Assembly (NCBI RefSeq): GCF_038396675.1
Contig: NC_088929.1
Location: forward strand, 33,681,001 to 33,745,000
DNA from: Hydra vulgaris
Lineage: Eukaryota > Cnidaria > Hydrozoa > Anthoathecata > Hydridae
Length of the DNA: 64,000 nucleotides
Reading direction: 5' to 3'
Numbering within the stretch: the first letter of the stretch is position 1; every line of letters begins with the position of its first letter. Positions 21,374-31,640 of the stretch are shown one piece after another. A program made the position numbers and the translations under genes. Under the pieces are notes generated by a model that had not been told where the DNA came from, ran no database searches, and saw only the letters and a program-made list of their open reading frames with translations.

Positions 21374-21778
21374 TTATTTAATCCAAATTTCTCTAACTTC
21401 ACGTTCAATTTCATTTTCTGGTTCTTTAAGAAATACATTTAAAGAATATTCTCTTCCATATAAACTAATAAGTAAATCTAAATAGTCAGGTGAAATGAAA
21501 AATTCTTTTAGTTCAGGTAAATGTAAATTTATATGACTCTTAATTTGTTCTAATATTTTGCGAGAAAAGTCTAATATATCAACATTTTTTAAACAATAAC
21601 TTTGTTCAAATTCAATTTTACCATAATTTATTCGTAATTCTAAAACTTGAGTTGTCTTATTATAACTATAATAGAGACACGAATCAATATTTATTTCTTC
21701 ATATTCAGATATATCACCATGTACATTATAGTATTTATTTTTATCATAATAATCATTATAGTATTTCTTGTTATCCAT
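21374..21778 (-). CDS. Polinton protein of 134 aa, unknown
   Basis: MDNKKYYNDYYDKNKYYNVHG..., very rich in Tyr, Asn and Asp at the N terminus, then alternating hydrophobic residues (VLELRINYGKIEFEQSYCL) and a helical C-terminal half. A TATATATAAA box precedes the ATG. It sits between the DNA polymerase and the 81-aa gene. No family recognised. Confidence 0.5.
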   Translation of the reverse strand: MDNKKYYNDYYDKNKYYNVHGDISEYEEINIDSCLYYSYNKTTQVLELRINYGKIEFEQSYCLKNVDILDFSRKILEQIKSHINLHLPELKEFFISPDYLDLLISLYGREYSLNVFLKEPENEIEREVREIWIK

Positions 21779-21842
21779 TTTTATATATAGAAAAAAATAT
21801 TTATTTTAATTCATTTTTTTTTTCTTTATATAAAATAATTTT

Positions 21843-24800
21843 TTATAAGATAAATAGTTTTTTAAAATAATTTGTTGCCTTTTGCCTAACTGTTATCGTT
21901 ACGATTTTTGGCTTATTAATGAGATTATAGTTTCCATATGCTAATGTGTGTATTCCATCTTCTAATATGACTCTTTTATCATCTTCTGCACTTAATGCTA
22001 CTTTATTAATCTCTTCTGTATAAACTTCATGTGCATGTGATCTTATAATATTCATTTTCCTAATGTGTTCTTTTCTATTAAGTAAACAATCTTTATAATC
22101 ATCGTGTGTTATGTAGTTCTTAACAACATTCTTTTTTACTCCTTTACATTTTTTGTTTTCTTTTCCATTCATCTTGTATGAATACAACTTGGATCTTAAT
22201 CCTACAAATTCTTCAATTTGTTTTCTTCCTGCTTCATCTTTGAACATTCCAAGTACTTTTTTATTTAATCCAACTTTAAATCCGTTATTAATTGCTGGAT
22301 TATTTGGAACAAATTCACTAGTATCAAATTTATTTTCAATATCGTTTTTAATATCTTCATAAAAATCCTCTGTTTTTATTTCGTATGCTAATGAATCTGT
22401 ATCTGTGAATAATAGTTTTGCCTTATTAGAATATTTTTTCATTATGTAATCGTAATGAAATTCATACATTAGAGTTTTGCTCAAATCTAATATACACATT
22501 CCTAAGTAAATTGGCTTGTTATACTTTAATGTAGTTCTTTTCATATGAATCGCTATTAAATTTTCATCAAATATTGTCCTACTTTCATAGTTTGGTCTTG
22601 ATGCTAATTTAACAGCTTCATCTCTGTTTGTAACTAATCTTACATAAACTCTTTTTGCAATGTTTTCCATTGTTTTTCCAAAGACTGAATTGTTCATGAG
22701 TTTAAAGAAATCTTTTTCAAATTCATTTGTTGCTTTAGTTCTTAGATTAGTATTAAGTTCAATATATTCGCTTAACCATGCACTTTCTTCAAAGCTTATT
22801 CCTCTATGGATTTTTGTTATCTTTAGCCCTAATCTTTCATATAATTTAAGATTGGTATAATGTACCACATAATTTTTCTTATTATTCAAGTTTGGTATAA
22901 GTTTTTCAACTTTATCTACTTTGACTCTTTCAGGAGCAAGTGGATAGTCATTATGCTCATCATGAAGATGATCTGGATAATCTAAATCAACTTCAAGTAT
23001 ACATGGAACTGATTTCCAATTTTCCAATTCATCTTCATCCATCCAACTAAATCCATGTGTAGGAAGTGGTTTACTCATAGCCCATCCATATAGATTATTA
23101 GCATCTAGATATTGGATAAATTTTGATGGTTTAGTTTCATCATAATTATCCATATACTTATTATTAGATTTTCCTAATCTATTTGATATTGTACTGATTC
23201 CACCTCTTATTCCTTTTTGTATCATGAGGATCATATCATAATCACTCAATAGTTCTAACTCTACTTTTGTTTTTCTCAATGCAGCATCCCAAGCTAATCC
23301 TGGTGATGTATAATACCAAGCTGGATCTAACTTTTCATGCAAACATCTCTGAAATTTTCAAAGACATCAGCTAGTAAAAGTACATCTGAAACATTATATA
23401 AGTTATGATAATCTCTAAAAGATTTACAATGAAACTCATTCCATACAGTTTGTGCATGTAAGTAAGCATCATCATTAATTCCTTCATCATTCAATTTAGA
23501 AAAGAACGATTCTTTTGGAGGTAGTTGTGATTCATTAAATTTATCAATAGAATCAACCCAATCATAAGGGTATTTACTTTTTTTGAGTAATAAATCTAAT
23601 TGTGTACCTGTATACAATTTTCCGATATTTTTACATTGTTCTTTTGATAAATTTTTTGATAGAGCATCTAAACTAGATGGCATAAATCTATAACTATCTA
23701 TGAAACGAATCTCTCGCTTAATATCAACAGTTTTACCCTCTTTATTAATAAACTCTCCAACTTTAATCTCTCTAGAAAAGCTAATATATTTTTCTTCGTT
23801 GTTAGGTATACAGCTTAATTTACCTCCTGATAATTTCTTTATGAACAAGTGACTATCATACCCAGATAAATTATGAAATAGTACTGGGAAGAACTCTGGA
23901 ATTCTATATTTCAAATTACAATCTTTATGAGCAGCACCTCTGTATTTTCCAGTTAAATGACAATGATCTCGCACTCTGTCTTTTCCTAAATATTCTTCAC
24001 AAATATGACACTTTATTGCTACTTTAAAGTCTTTCTTATTTTTACTTGTAAATATCATAGGCATCTTAAAATCTACTTCATTACAAATTTGTATAATGTC
24101 TTCTTTTAATCTATCTACAAATATCTTAGCAATATCATCTTCTTCACTATTTGCAGTAAATGTTACTAATTTATCTTTGTATATACTTTGATCAAAACAT
24201 TTAATATAGTAACAGAATGAACTTGGTATATGTTTTTGATACTGCTTCGTATAGGATTCATTTGGATTGGGAGTACAAGTATTGATAGGTTTAATAAAAC
24301 TTTCAAAGTCTGCATATATTACAAAGGGTACTCTCATTGATTTAAAATAATGTTTAAAATACATTGTTGAACCTGGTTTTGGAAGATCAATACGAACTGA
24401 ATCATGTGTATCACAATACAATTTATGCTTAGATAATGATTCTTCTGAACTAAATCCTAATAAACAATTTCTACAATAGTGAGTTGCACAATTTCTTTTT
24501 GATGTTTGTGATGAAAGTAATCTACTTAAATTATTTATTAAACAATAATGATTCGTTTCACCATCAGATATTAACAACACATCTATTAAATGTTGTCTAT
24601 CATTATTCTTTGAAATACGTAAAGGATAAACTGAACTCTCGTATCCATATACATTCACACTTATATCTTGATTATTTTTCTCAAATTGTGTAATTTGTTT
24701 TAATGAAACTGGAAATTCTATTTTATCCCAATTTATTTTTTCAGCTTGAGTTATAAGATCTTTATCTATTCTTTGAGGATTATTATCTGTTGGATTTAAT

Positions 24801-25770
24801 GCTCTTGCAATACACCACTTAAAGCATTGATTATCATCATTTTGCATATTAATGATTGCTTTTTTAGATACTAATTTTTTATCAAGTGGAATATAAGATT
24901 TTGCTTTAAGTGGATTATACTCTATAATATTTATATCCATTTTTTTAATAGAAACAAATATCCAGTTTGATCCTAACTGTTGAAACATTGAAAAAGTTTC
25001 TAAAAAATTTTGACTTTGATGTTTCATAAATTTCATCTAAATTTGTAGTTTCTAATATAACAGTACTATTCGTTGCAAATCTAGGAGTTGCAGTTATAGC
25101 ATCTCCTGTAAAAATACTAGTTTTTACCATTTTACAAATGACAACTATATTCACTTTTGATCCTCTATTTTCATTTAGTACTTTAATTGCACTATTTTTA
25201 GCAACATTCATAAAAGTTTCAAGATCATATCCTTTTATACCTTGAGCTGAATATTGTTTTGACACATTCTTAACAGCTGATTGCGATAATTTAAATTCCA
25301 CTTTGCTTGGGTTCAAAGGATTTTTGTATATTGTAGAGTAAACTAGAGATTTTATTGAGTCTATTTTTCTTTTAAGATCAGATCCTATATCTTCTACTTT
25401 TTTCTTAATCGGATCTGGTACATAGGTACTTAATCCATTCTTCAACATCTATAATTCTGTTGACAACATACGATGATGCATTTTTTACAGCTGTAGTCAA
25501 CTTTGAAAATAATCCAGGTTGTAAAACAGGTGATGAACTTGATGATGGAATTTGTTCGTTTAATATATGATTTACATGGCTTTGTACAGGAGATGGAGCT
25601 AATATATTAGAATTATCAAATGTTATTAGATCCGAAGTGGTATGACGAGCAGAAGGAACTTGTATTGGAGATAATGCATTAACAAGTTCACCTTTTCGCA
25701 TATTATAATAATGTTTAATTCCTCGCTCTTTAGCGATTTGTTTTAATTCTTTTACCGTTTTGTTTTCCAT
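21843..25770 (-). pseudogene. POLB: Polinton protein-primed DNA polymerase B, broken
   Basis: The region starts (25770, after a GATATAAA box) with a SAP-like helix pair, ENKTVKELKQIAKERGIKHYY, then a Ser-rich linker and a segment found in many invertebrate Polinton polymerases. The polymerase core shows exonuclease motifs VIYADFESF and FHNLSGYDSHLF, an HNH-like zinc part CHICEEYLGKDRVRDHCH, the palm YLDANNLYGWAMSKPLP, NSVFGKTMENI and LLFTDTDSLAYEI. It would copy the element DNA from a protein primer. About three breaks are visible over its length. The polymerase motifs themselves are well kept. Confidence 0.9.
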
Positions 25771-25896
25771 TTTTATATCCATAAGATTTTTATTTATTAT
25801 ATTTTTTAATTTCTTTATATCATTTTTTTTTAAATTTTTTTTCTTATCAAAAATTTTATATGATAAGATCATATGAAATTTAATATTTTATAAATT

Positions 25897-26049
25897 TTAT
25901 TTTTTTGGTCTTTTTATAGCGGTTTTGTAGGATTCACATATTTCAAAAGGATCTGAAGTAGATTGCACAAATCCATTTGATTTTTTCCAATACAATTGAC
26001 ATGAAGTTGGTTTAAACATTTTATAAAATTCCATACCTTTATCTCCCAT
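25897..26049 (-). CDS. Tiny Polinton ORF, 50 aa, unknown
   Basis: Reads MGDKGMEFYKMFKPTSCQ... and ends KTAIKRPKK. It is short but is preceded by the same TATATAAAAAATG box as the major genes, and lies in its own interval between the polymerase and the 165-aa gene, so I think it is real. No family recognised. Confidence 0.5.
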   Translation of the reverse strand: MGDKGMEFYKMFKPTSCQLYWKKSNGFVQSTSDPFEICESYKTAIKRPKK

Positions 26050-26124
26050 TTTTTATATATCAATCTTTTTTTTAAGCGCTTTTAGCACATCAAAAATCTA
26101 AAGATTTTTTTAATTTTATAGATC

Positions 26125-26622
26125 CTACGGATCTATGGAAAATTTTTTTAATTTTTTAGAATTGAGTACTTCAATCTTATAACCATCCTCAATCTTACCA
26201 TCACGTAATTCAAAATAGCCAAATCCATGTCCAGTTTCTTTCATAGCCATATATAATGATTTATATATTATTTCTTCTCCTGTTTCTATGTTTGTGAGTT
26301 TAATAGTGACTGGTTCTTTCCTAATTGTTCTTAATCTTTCATATTTTGGATCAATTTCTTTTTTTTCTTTTTCTTCTTTTACTTTATTTAATCTAGGTCT
26401 TCCTACTGGTTTTCTCTCACGAACTTCTTTTACTTTATTTAATCTAGGTCTTCCAATAGGTCTTTTCACATCAGTTAATTCTGTTGCTTTTGACATGATC
26501 GCATCCTTATCAATCAAACCATTATCTATAGCAAGCATTAATAATGTGACATAATTTTTAGATGCTTGTGAAATGTTAGTTTCTTTTAATAAATTTTGCA
26601 ATGCTGTCCTTGTATAATACAT
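26125..26622 (-). CDS. Polinton AT-hook protein, 165 aa
   Basis: The middle holds two copies of a basic unit, PIGRPRLNKVKE and PVGRPRLNKVKE, i.e. classical AT-hook cores (GRPR) that bind the minor groove of A/T-rich DNA. The C-terminal part, EIIYKSLYMAMKETGHGFGYFELRDGKIEDGYKIEV, resembles the NUMOD1-type small DNA-binding modules seen next to homing endonucleases, though weakly. The N terminus is helical. A TATATAATAAA box precedes the ATG. A likely role is DNA binding in packaging or regulation; this is inference. Confidence 0.6.
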   Translation of the reverse strand: MYYTRTALQNLLKETNISQASKNYVTLLMLAIDNGLIDKDAIMSKATELTDVKRPIGRPRLNKVKEVRERKPVGRPRLNKVKEEKEKKEIDPKYERLRTIRKEPVTIKLTNIETGEEIIYKSLYMAMKETGHGFGYFELRDGKIEDGYKIEVLNSKKLKKFSIDP

Positions 26623-26661
26623 TTTTATTATATAAAGAAAAAAAATTATTTATATCAATTT

Positions 26662-27957
26662 TTAATTAATAATAAGGTCTAATTTACTTCCATCTGATTT
26701 AAAGTTCACTAATTTATCTGATATTACTACAGCATATCCTATCGTATATTGAGGAACTGCTGTATTAAAGTTCATTTTAATTTGTATATCTATTACTGAT
26801 GATTTATATCTTTCTGGTTGATTACTTACATCAATAACAAATATAGGGAACAAATCTTTATAATCAAGAGGTTGTATGTTACTTTGAGTAATCAATTCAT
26901 TCATTCCATAATATTTTTCACTAAATACAGCTGCATCTCTATAAGCTCTTGAGAATTGTTGATTTGGAAATGATAAGCTGTAATCAGTTACTGGGTATTT
27001 ATCAGAACTTAGCATAACGTATATACTTTTCAAGTCACAATAATCAAATATGGCTGGATTAGTTGTTTGATCTCCATTTTTATTTGTTTGAAATCCAACA
27101 ATAATATATCTTGGTCTTTCACTAGATGTTTTTACACTAAGTTTCCAAGTAGTCGATAAAGTTTGTGGGATTTCTAATCTATCACATTGTCTAGCTCTAA
27201 AAGCAACTGGAATTGTTGCTTTAGATGCTATAATACTTAAAAGTTCATTTTGTTGCGCTAGGGCTGGTTGTACATGCGGCATAAACAATGTCACTCTTTG
27301 GAGGTCTACTTTTCCAGCAGCTGCAGTAGCTCCTCTAAAAATAGCATCATCATCAGATTTTCTAGTAAGAATTATTGTATGTTTAAATCCATAATTAACT
27401 TTATCATAATCATCACAGAATCCGAAGATATGCTTTAAAGGTACGCAAAATGAAAATGTACCTTTTGCAGTTGGTTTTTGAATCAAGTATCCTTGTCTTG
27501 CTGCAAATCCTGTGTTATCTGCAATGACTGCTGTTGTTGCTGAATCTTTATACCATAATTGATTCAACCCTTGAGCTAATTGATAATCGTTCGGGTATTT
27601 AAGCATCCCTAACATTGTAGTTGCTTGTCCAGGATTAAAAACTACTTCAATATCTTGATTAGATAATTGATAAGCTATTTGACTAAATAGATACATAATG
27701 CCATTATTTGTAAGAGCTACTGCATCTGCATTAGCATAAGCTGTATTATCAGCTTTAAGAAGTCTTCCTTCAAACAACAGATATGCATCAGATGGTACTG
27801 AATATAAATCGGATTGTTCAACATTTATTATAATATTTCCAGTATTATTTAGATTAGGTCGAGATGCTGGATCATAATCTCGATAATAATATTTTTCAAT
27901 TGATTCATCTACAATTGGTGTTTCTGTAATATTTAAAATTGATTGAGAAGTTGTCAT
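26662..27957 (-). CDS. PY: Polinton major capsid protein (double jelly-roll)
   Basis: 431 aa, intact. The N-terminal half has ...YYYRDYDPASRPNLNNTGN, NVEQSDLYSVPSDAYLLFEG, QLSNQDIEVVFNPGQATTM and LKYPNDYQLAQG, the usual signature of Polinton/adintovirus major capsid proteins; the second jelly roll follows from about residue 230. It forms the trimeric capsomers of an icosahedral shell. The gene stands upstream of the AT-hook gene and is preceded by a model TATATAAAAAATG box. Confidence 0.85.
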   Translation of the reverse strand: MTTSQSILNITETPIVDESIEKYYYRDYDPASRPNLNNTGNIIINVEQSDLYSVPSDAYLLFEGRLLKADNTAYANADAVALTNNGIMYLFSQIAYQLSNQDIEVVFNPGQATTMLGMLKYPNDYQLAQGLNQLWYKDSATTAVIADNTGFAARQGYLIQKPTAKGTFSFCVPLKHIFGFCDDYDKVNYGFKHTIILTRKSDDDAIFRGATAAAGKVDLQRVTLFMPHVQPALAQQNELLSIIASKATIPVAFRARQCDRLEIPQTLSTTWKLSVKTSSERPRYIIVGFQTNKNGDQTTNPAIFDYCDLKSIYVMLSSDKYPVTDYSLSFPNQQFSRAYRDAAVFSEKYYGMNELITQSNIQPLDYKDLFPIFVIDVSNQPERYKSSVIDIQIKMNFNTAVPQYTIGYAVVISDKLVNFKSDGSKLDLIIN

Positions 27958-27980
27958 TTTTTATATAGAAAAAATTTTTT
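27958..27980 (-). promoter_or_regulatory. Start-proximal box of the Polinton capsid gene
   Basis: On the minus strand the bases before the ATG read AAATTTTTTCTATATAAAAA. The same arrangement (a T-run, then C/A, TATATA and 3-6 A just before the ATG) precedes the genes starting at 17685, 19057, 19497, 19787, 21778, 25770, 26049, 26622, 29353 and 32417, and weaker forms precede 30522, 33218 and the plus-strand gene at 33258. Its contact with the start codon leaves almost no 5' leader, as in late promoters of poxviruses and their relatives. Confidence 0.6.
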
Positions 27981-28432
27981 TATATACTCCGAAGGCCTCT
28001 CCCTTTTTTAACTATATCCTCTATTCTAATAGCATTCTTACGTGATAGCTTTACCCCATTTTCATTAATTATATTATTTAAATTTGTTACTGCTTCATCT
28101 CCTGACTTTGCTAATTTTGATAATATATCCTCACTTTTTTTACTAAGATTTACTTTTGGAGCTACTTTATTAATTAATTTATTTCCTTTTTCAATTGTAG
28201 CATTTTTAGTAGCTTCTATTGCTGATATAAATAGCTCTTTTCCTGCTGATTTAGCAGCAGTTACTGCAGTTTTTCCTAAATCAGTAGCTGCAAGCTTTTT
28301 AAGCATAGCTGATGATACTTTTGTTACATTTGATGCTGCTGCTCGTCTAAACATTTCTCTTAAAGTATCAAAAAATCCACTACCCCCAATAACATGTTTT
28401 TTCACAAATCTTTTATTTTGAACAATAATCAT
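27980..28432 (-). CDS. Polinton virion-associated protein, 150 aa
   Basis: MIIVQNKRFVKKHVIGGSGFFDTLREMFRRAA... The basic N terminus followed by GGSGFF is a plausible adenain cleavage site (Gly-Gly-x) releasing an amphipathic, Ala-rich helix region (AKSAGKELFISAIEATKNA), comparable in layout to small membrane-active proteins of adenovirus virions. It ends basic. It lies between the capsid gene and the 28.5-29.4 kb gene. The assignment is by context and layout. Confidence 0.5.
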   Translation of the reverse strand: MIIVQNKRFVKKHVIGGSGFFDTLREMFRRAAASNVTKVSSAMLKKLAATDLGKTAVTAAKSAGKELFISAIEATKNATIEKGNKLINKVAPKVNLSKKSEDILSKLAKSGDEAVTNLNNIINENGVKLSRKNAIRIEDIVKKGRGLRSI

Positions 28433-28455
28433 TTTTAATTAGGGAAAACATTTTT

Positions 28456-29353
28456 TTATATTGCAAGAGTATTCTGTATTGCTTCATACTTACCCTTACT
28501 TATTACACCTTGTCTTAATAATTCATCGCTAATTGCAACAGCTTCATTTCTTGATGAACTATTACCTGCTTCCCATGCAGCTATACGTAACTCAAGCATC
28601 TCAACTAGAGCATTAGGATCACTAGGAAGAATTACAGTTTGTATTCTTGTTCTTTTAACTCCAGTTCCATATTCAAGTTTTCTCTTTGATAATATAGGAG
28701 TTCTTATATCTTTCCAAATTGGAGATATTAACTCATTATATTTTTCACTTCTAGATGATCTTACTTTACCTTTATCAGTAATAAGAGCATCTGTTTTTAT
28801 TAATATTTCTCTATAATTTTTAAGATCTTCAGTACTATAGACCTCTTTATCAGGTTTAAACTTTGTTACTAATTCCCAAAGGCCTGGTGTACCCTCATAT
28901 TTCTTTCCATCAACAGTTATATCATCATTATTAATTGTAATTGGTTTTTTACCAATATAGTTCATCTCCTTTTGAATGTATCCCAAATGTAGGATCTGTA
29001 GCCTTTTTACTTTTTGTATACAATCTAAGATAACTTGTTGCAATTTTTCCAAAATTTAAAATATTTGATCTTTCAGGAACTTCGGAGCCTTTATCAGGAG
29101 GAGGAAGTATAGCAAGATCCTTTTCAGGATTTGAAAAAGTGAGTGCTAATTGATCTTTCAAATTAGATATACTATTATTTATTCCAGATTGACTATCAAT
29201 TAAGGGTCTATATAACTTTGATAAATCCATCTGAAGGTTATAGTCACCCACCTTTTCAGCAATATTATCTTGTTGTACTTTTTTCCTAAGATATATGATT
29301 TCTTTTACAAGTTGATCTCTTTTATCAGGATCTGTAAATTTAAACAACGACAT
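28456..29353 (-). pseudogene. Polinton virion-cluster gene with TPGLW motif, broken
   Basis: The N-terminal part, from MSLFKFTDPDKRDQLVKEI, is a coiled coil; it is followed by KKATDPTFGIHSKGDELYW and then GKKPITINNDDITVDG, YEGTPGLWELVTKFKP. The last motif recurs in a large family of uncharacterised invertebrate proteins that I associate with Polintons. Looks broken about once. A TATATAAAAATG box precedes the start. A structural or scaffolding role is guessed from its place among the capsid genes. Confidence 0.55.
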
Positions 29354-29408
29354 TTTTATATATTTAAGAAAAAAATAAAACACATAACACAAAAGATGTT
29401 ATGTGTTT

Positions 29409-29855
29409 TTAATTTTTATAAAGGATATCTTTAATTTCAAAATCACTATAATTAATATCAATTTCTTCTATCGGATTAAATATTAAATCAGACAATAGTT
29501 TGCTTCTTGTACATTTTTTTTCTTTAAGATTACAATCTAAATTATGTACATATCTATCAACTAATCTACACTTTTCTTTCTTACTAATATTTTTCCATTC
29601 TTTATATGATTCTTTAATCATATTTTCAACATTACGATAATCTTTATGATATTTAAACTGAATAAGATAATATAGCTTATCTCTAGCTTCATCACTATAC
29701 TGAGTAGGTATTTTAAAGTAACCTAGATCAGTAATTAGCATATTATTTCTTATAAAGCCTGCTTTTCCAAATACTAATTTTTCTAAATACCTTTTTTTAT
29801 TCAAATCGTTTTCACGCTTGCTACATTCTAAAAAGAAAGGGTAAAAGTAAAACAT
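29409..29855 (-). CDS. Polinton protein of 148 aa, unknown
   Basis: MFYFYPFFLECSKRENDLNKK..., basic, with Cys residues (C-x-x-x-K, DCNLKEKKCTRSK) and helical prediction by eye; no motif recognised. The start lacks a clear TATATAAA box. Confidence 0.4.
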   Translation of the reverse strand: MFYFYPFFLECSKRENDLNKKRYLEKLVFGKAGFIRNNMLITDLGYFKIPTQYSDEARDKLYYLIQFKYHKDYRNVENMIKESYKEWKNISKKEKCRLVDRYVHNLDCNLKEKKCTRSKLLSDLIFNPIEEIDINYSDFEIKDILYKN

Positions 29856-29881
29856 ATTTTTAATAATAAGAAATAATTTAC

Positions 29882-30522
29882 TTAAGTTATTTTCTTAATA
29901 TTTTCAGATTTATTAAATCTCATTTGTAATAGATTAATTGCCTCCTCTCTTCCTTGATTAATCAAAGATATTTTAGTTTGTTCATCAATATCTTTTTTAA
30001 TTTTTGATCTAATATCTTCAATAATATCATAATATCTAGTATCAGCTCAAATTCTTTATCATCTATTTGTCCGTCTACTAAAGCTTTAGAAATATGATCC
30101 ATTATTGTATTTAATTTTGAATTTGCAAGTATTTTAATACTTTCATGTTTTTGTGCTTTTAAACTTAATTTTTTATTCACTTGTCCTCCTATCAATGAAA
30201 GAGCTCCTATTGCTAATGCTGCTCCTTCACATGCAATAGCTATTGGTGCTGCTACTATTGTAGCTAAAAAACCAATACCAACAGTTCCAAGTGCCATTGT
30301 ACTTCCAATTAATGCAACATCAACTGCTGAAATTATTTTTATTGCTTTATTATACTTTTTACTTAATGTAGATCTTTTTTCTCTCTCCATTTCAATTTCT
30401 TTTTGAATTTCACATATTTTATTCAAACGGTATACAGTAGCACTTACTTGAGTTTCTATTTCAGTATATTCGTTTGGTAAAGACGGATATAATTTATTAT
30501 TAGGTTTAGCTGAATACTCCAT
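29882..30522 (-). pseudogene. Polinton two-helix membrane protein, broken
   Basis: Begins MEYSAKPNNKLYPSLPNEY, where YPSLP resembles late-domain-like proline motifs, then a coiled coil rich in Glu/Lys/Arg, a double hydrophobic segment (VALIGSTMALGTVGIGFLATIVAAPIAIACEGAALAIGALSLI, here cited only by its ends: residues about 70-113), and a C-terminal helix ending in an ISKALVDGQIDDKEFEL motif. Proteins with this order are common in cnidarian Polinton-rich genomes. About one break is visible. A role in envelope or host-membrane contact is possible but not shown. Confidence 0.55.
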
Positions 30523-30545
30523 TTTATAAAGGAAATAAAAAATTT

Positions 30546-30927
30546 TTATAATAAATTAATAAAGCATAAACTATCTCCTTTATTAATTGTTACATCTTCA
30601 AATGAATTATTTTTAATGATAATAACTATATCATCTACAGACTCTGATATAACAGAATTTTGTAAACATAGCAATTTTAACTTAAGTTCATTTTTAAGTG
30701 AAACTAATGCAACACTATTGCCATTAATTTCAATACCTAATTTTAATGAAATACTTTTTTGAGTTATAATCTAATTTAATATCTTGCTGTGCAAATATTT
30801 CACATTTTGTACCGTTTATTAATACTGTAGGATGATCTAATTTTTCATTAAATTTAAAATGTGAATTAGATGCATAAGTATCAACCATGGGTATCTTATT
30901 TATAAATTTATGTATTGGATAACTCAT
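30546..30927 (-). pseudogene. Polinton dUTPase-fold-like protein, broken
   Basis: The end of the region reads SVDDIVIIIKNNSFEDVTIN, then KGDSLCFINLL, which resembles the last conserved motif of trimeric dUTPases (G-E-I-x-V-x-L-x-N-x-S...I-x-x-GD-x-I-x-Q-L). The N-terminal part, SYPIHKFINKIPMVDTYAS, does not show the usual catalytic motifs, so it may be a structural relative (single jelly-roll-like) rather than an enzyme. About one break. Low confidence. Confidence 0.35.
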
Positions 30928-31012
30928 GTTTTTACATATATAAAAATTTATTTTATATATGTTAATATTTTTCATGGATATTTCAGACCTACTTCGCATG
31001 AGTCCGAAGGAC

Positions 31013-31618
31013 CTAAAAAACTAAATTTAAAAATGGAATATTAGCAAATGGTGAATTAGGACCTAATAATAGACCTTTACCAGTCTTTTCATATCCATTA
31101 CCACTATTCAAGTATAAACCATCTCCTAAATTTCCTCCTTTATTCCATGGTGATAGATAGAAACCTTTTCCTAATTTAGTAAATTTAATTCCTTTACCAT
31201 TCATCTTAGTATACAATGTTTTAGAAATACCATTTCCAGCAATTTTATTAATTAAATTGTTTCCAGTTGCAGCACCTACTCCTGTAAGTAGACCTGTTGC
31301 AAGTGATGGTATAACTTTTGATGCTAAAAAGCTACCAGCTGATGTTAGAAAAGGTAAAAGTGCTCCAAGAAATCCTCCTTCTATTTTAGAATTGTGTATA
31401 AGTTGAGCTTTACTTAAATTAATAACAACTCCAGTACCTTTTTCATATGCACTTTTAATTTTATTCAATTGTCTTTTTGTTACAGCTAATACATGATCAC
31501 CATTTAGATCTTCATACGATAATTTGATACTAGCATTGAGTTCATTACTAATTGCTTTTTTAATTTTTTTCAATTGCCCTTCTGAAATATTCACTTTAAT
31601 ATTAGTGTAATTAGTCAT
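31013..31618 (-). CDS. Polinton pVI/pX-like virion protein, 201 aa
   Basis: The N-terminal half has two similar repeats, KVNISEGQLKKIKKAISN and AVTKRQLNKIKSAYEKGTG, ending VVINLSKAQL. Then KIEGGFLGALLPFLTSAG: the Gly-Gly-Phe-Leu site would suit cleavage by the adenain-like protease and releases a hydrophobic stretch (FLTSAGSFLASKVIPSLATG). The C terminus is Gly-rich with repeated GKG and GLYL. This resembles membrane-lytic or core proteins of adenovirus-like virions. Intact. Confidence 0.6.
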   Translation of the reverse strand: MTNYTNIKVNISEGQLKKIKKAISNELNASIKLSYEDLNGDHVLAVTKRQLNKIKSAYEKGTGVVINLSKAQLIHNSKIEGGFLGALLPFLTSAGSFLASKVIPSLATGLLTGVGAATGNNLINKIAGNGISKTLYTKMNGKGIKFTKLGKGFYLSPWNKGGNLGDGLYLNSGNGYEKTGKGLLLGPNSPFANIPFLNLVF

Positions 31619-31640
31619 TTTTATAACTCACGAAAAAAAA

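Noticed and set aside
22153-22860. Plus-strand ORFs opposite the Polinton polymerase
   Set aside because: Antisense shadows of well-conserved polymerase motifs.
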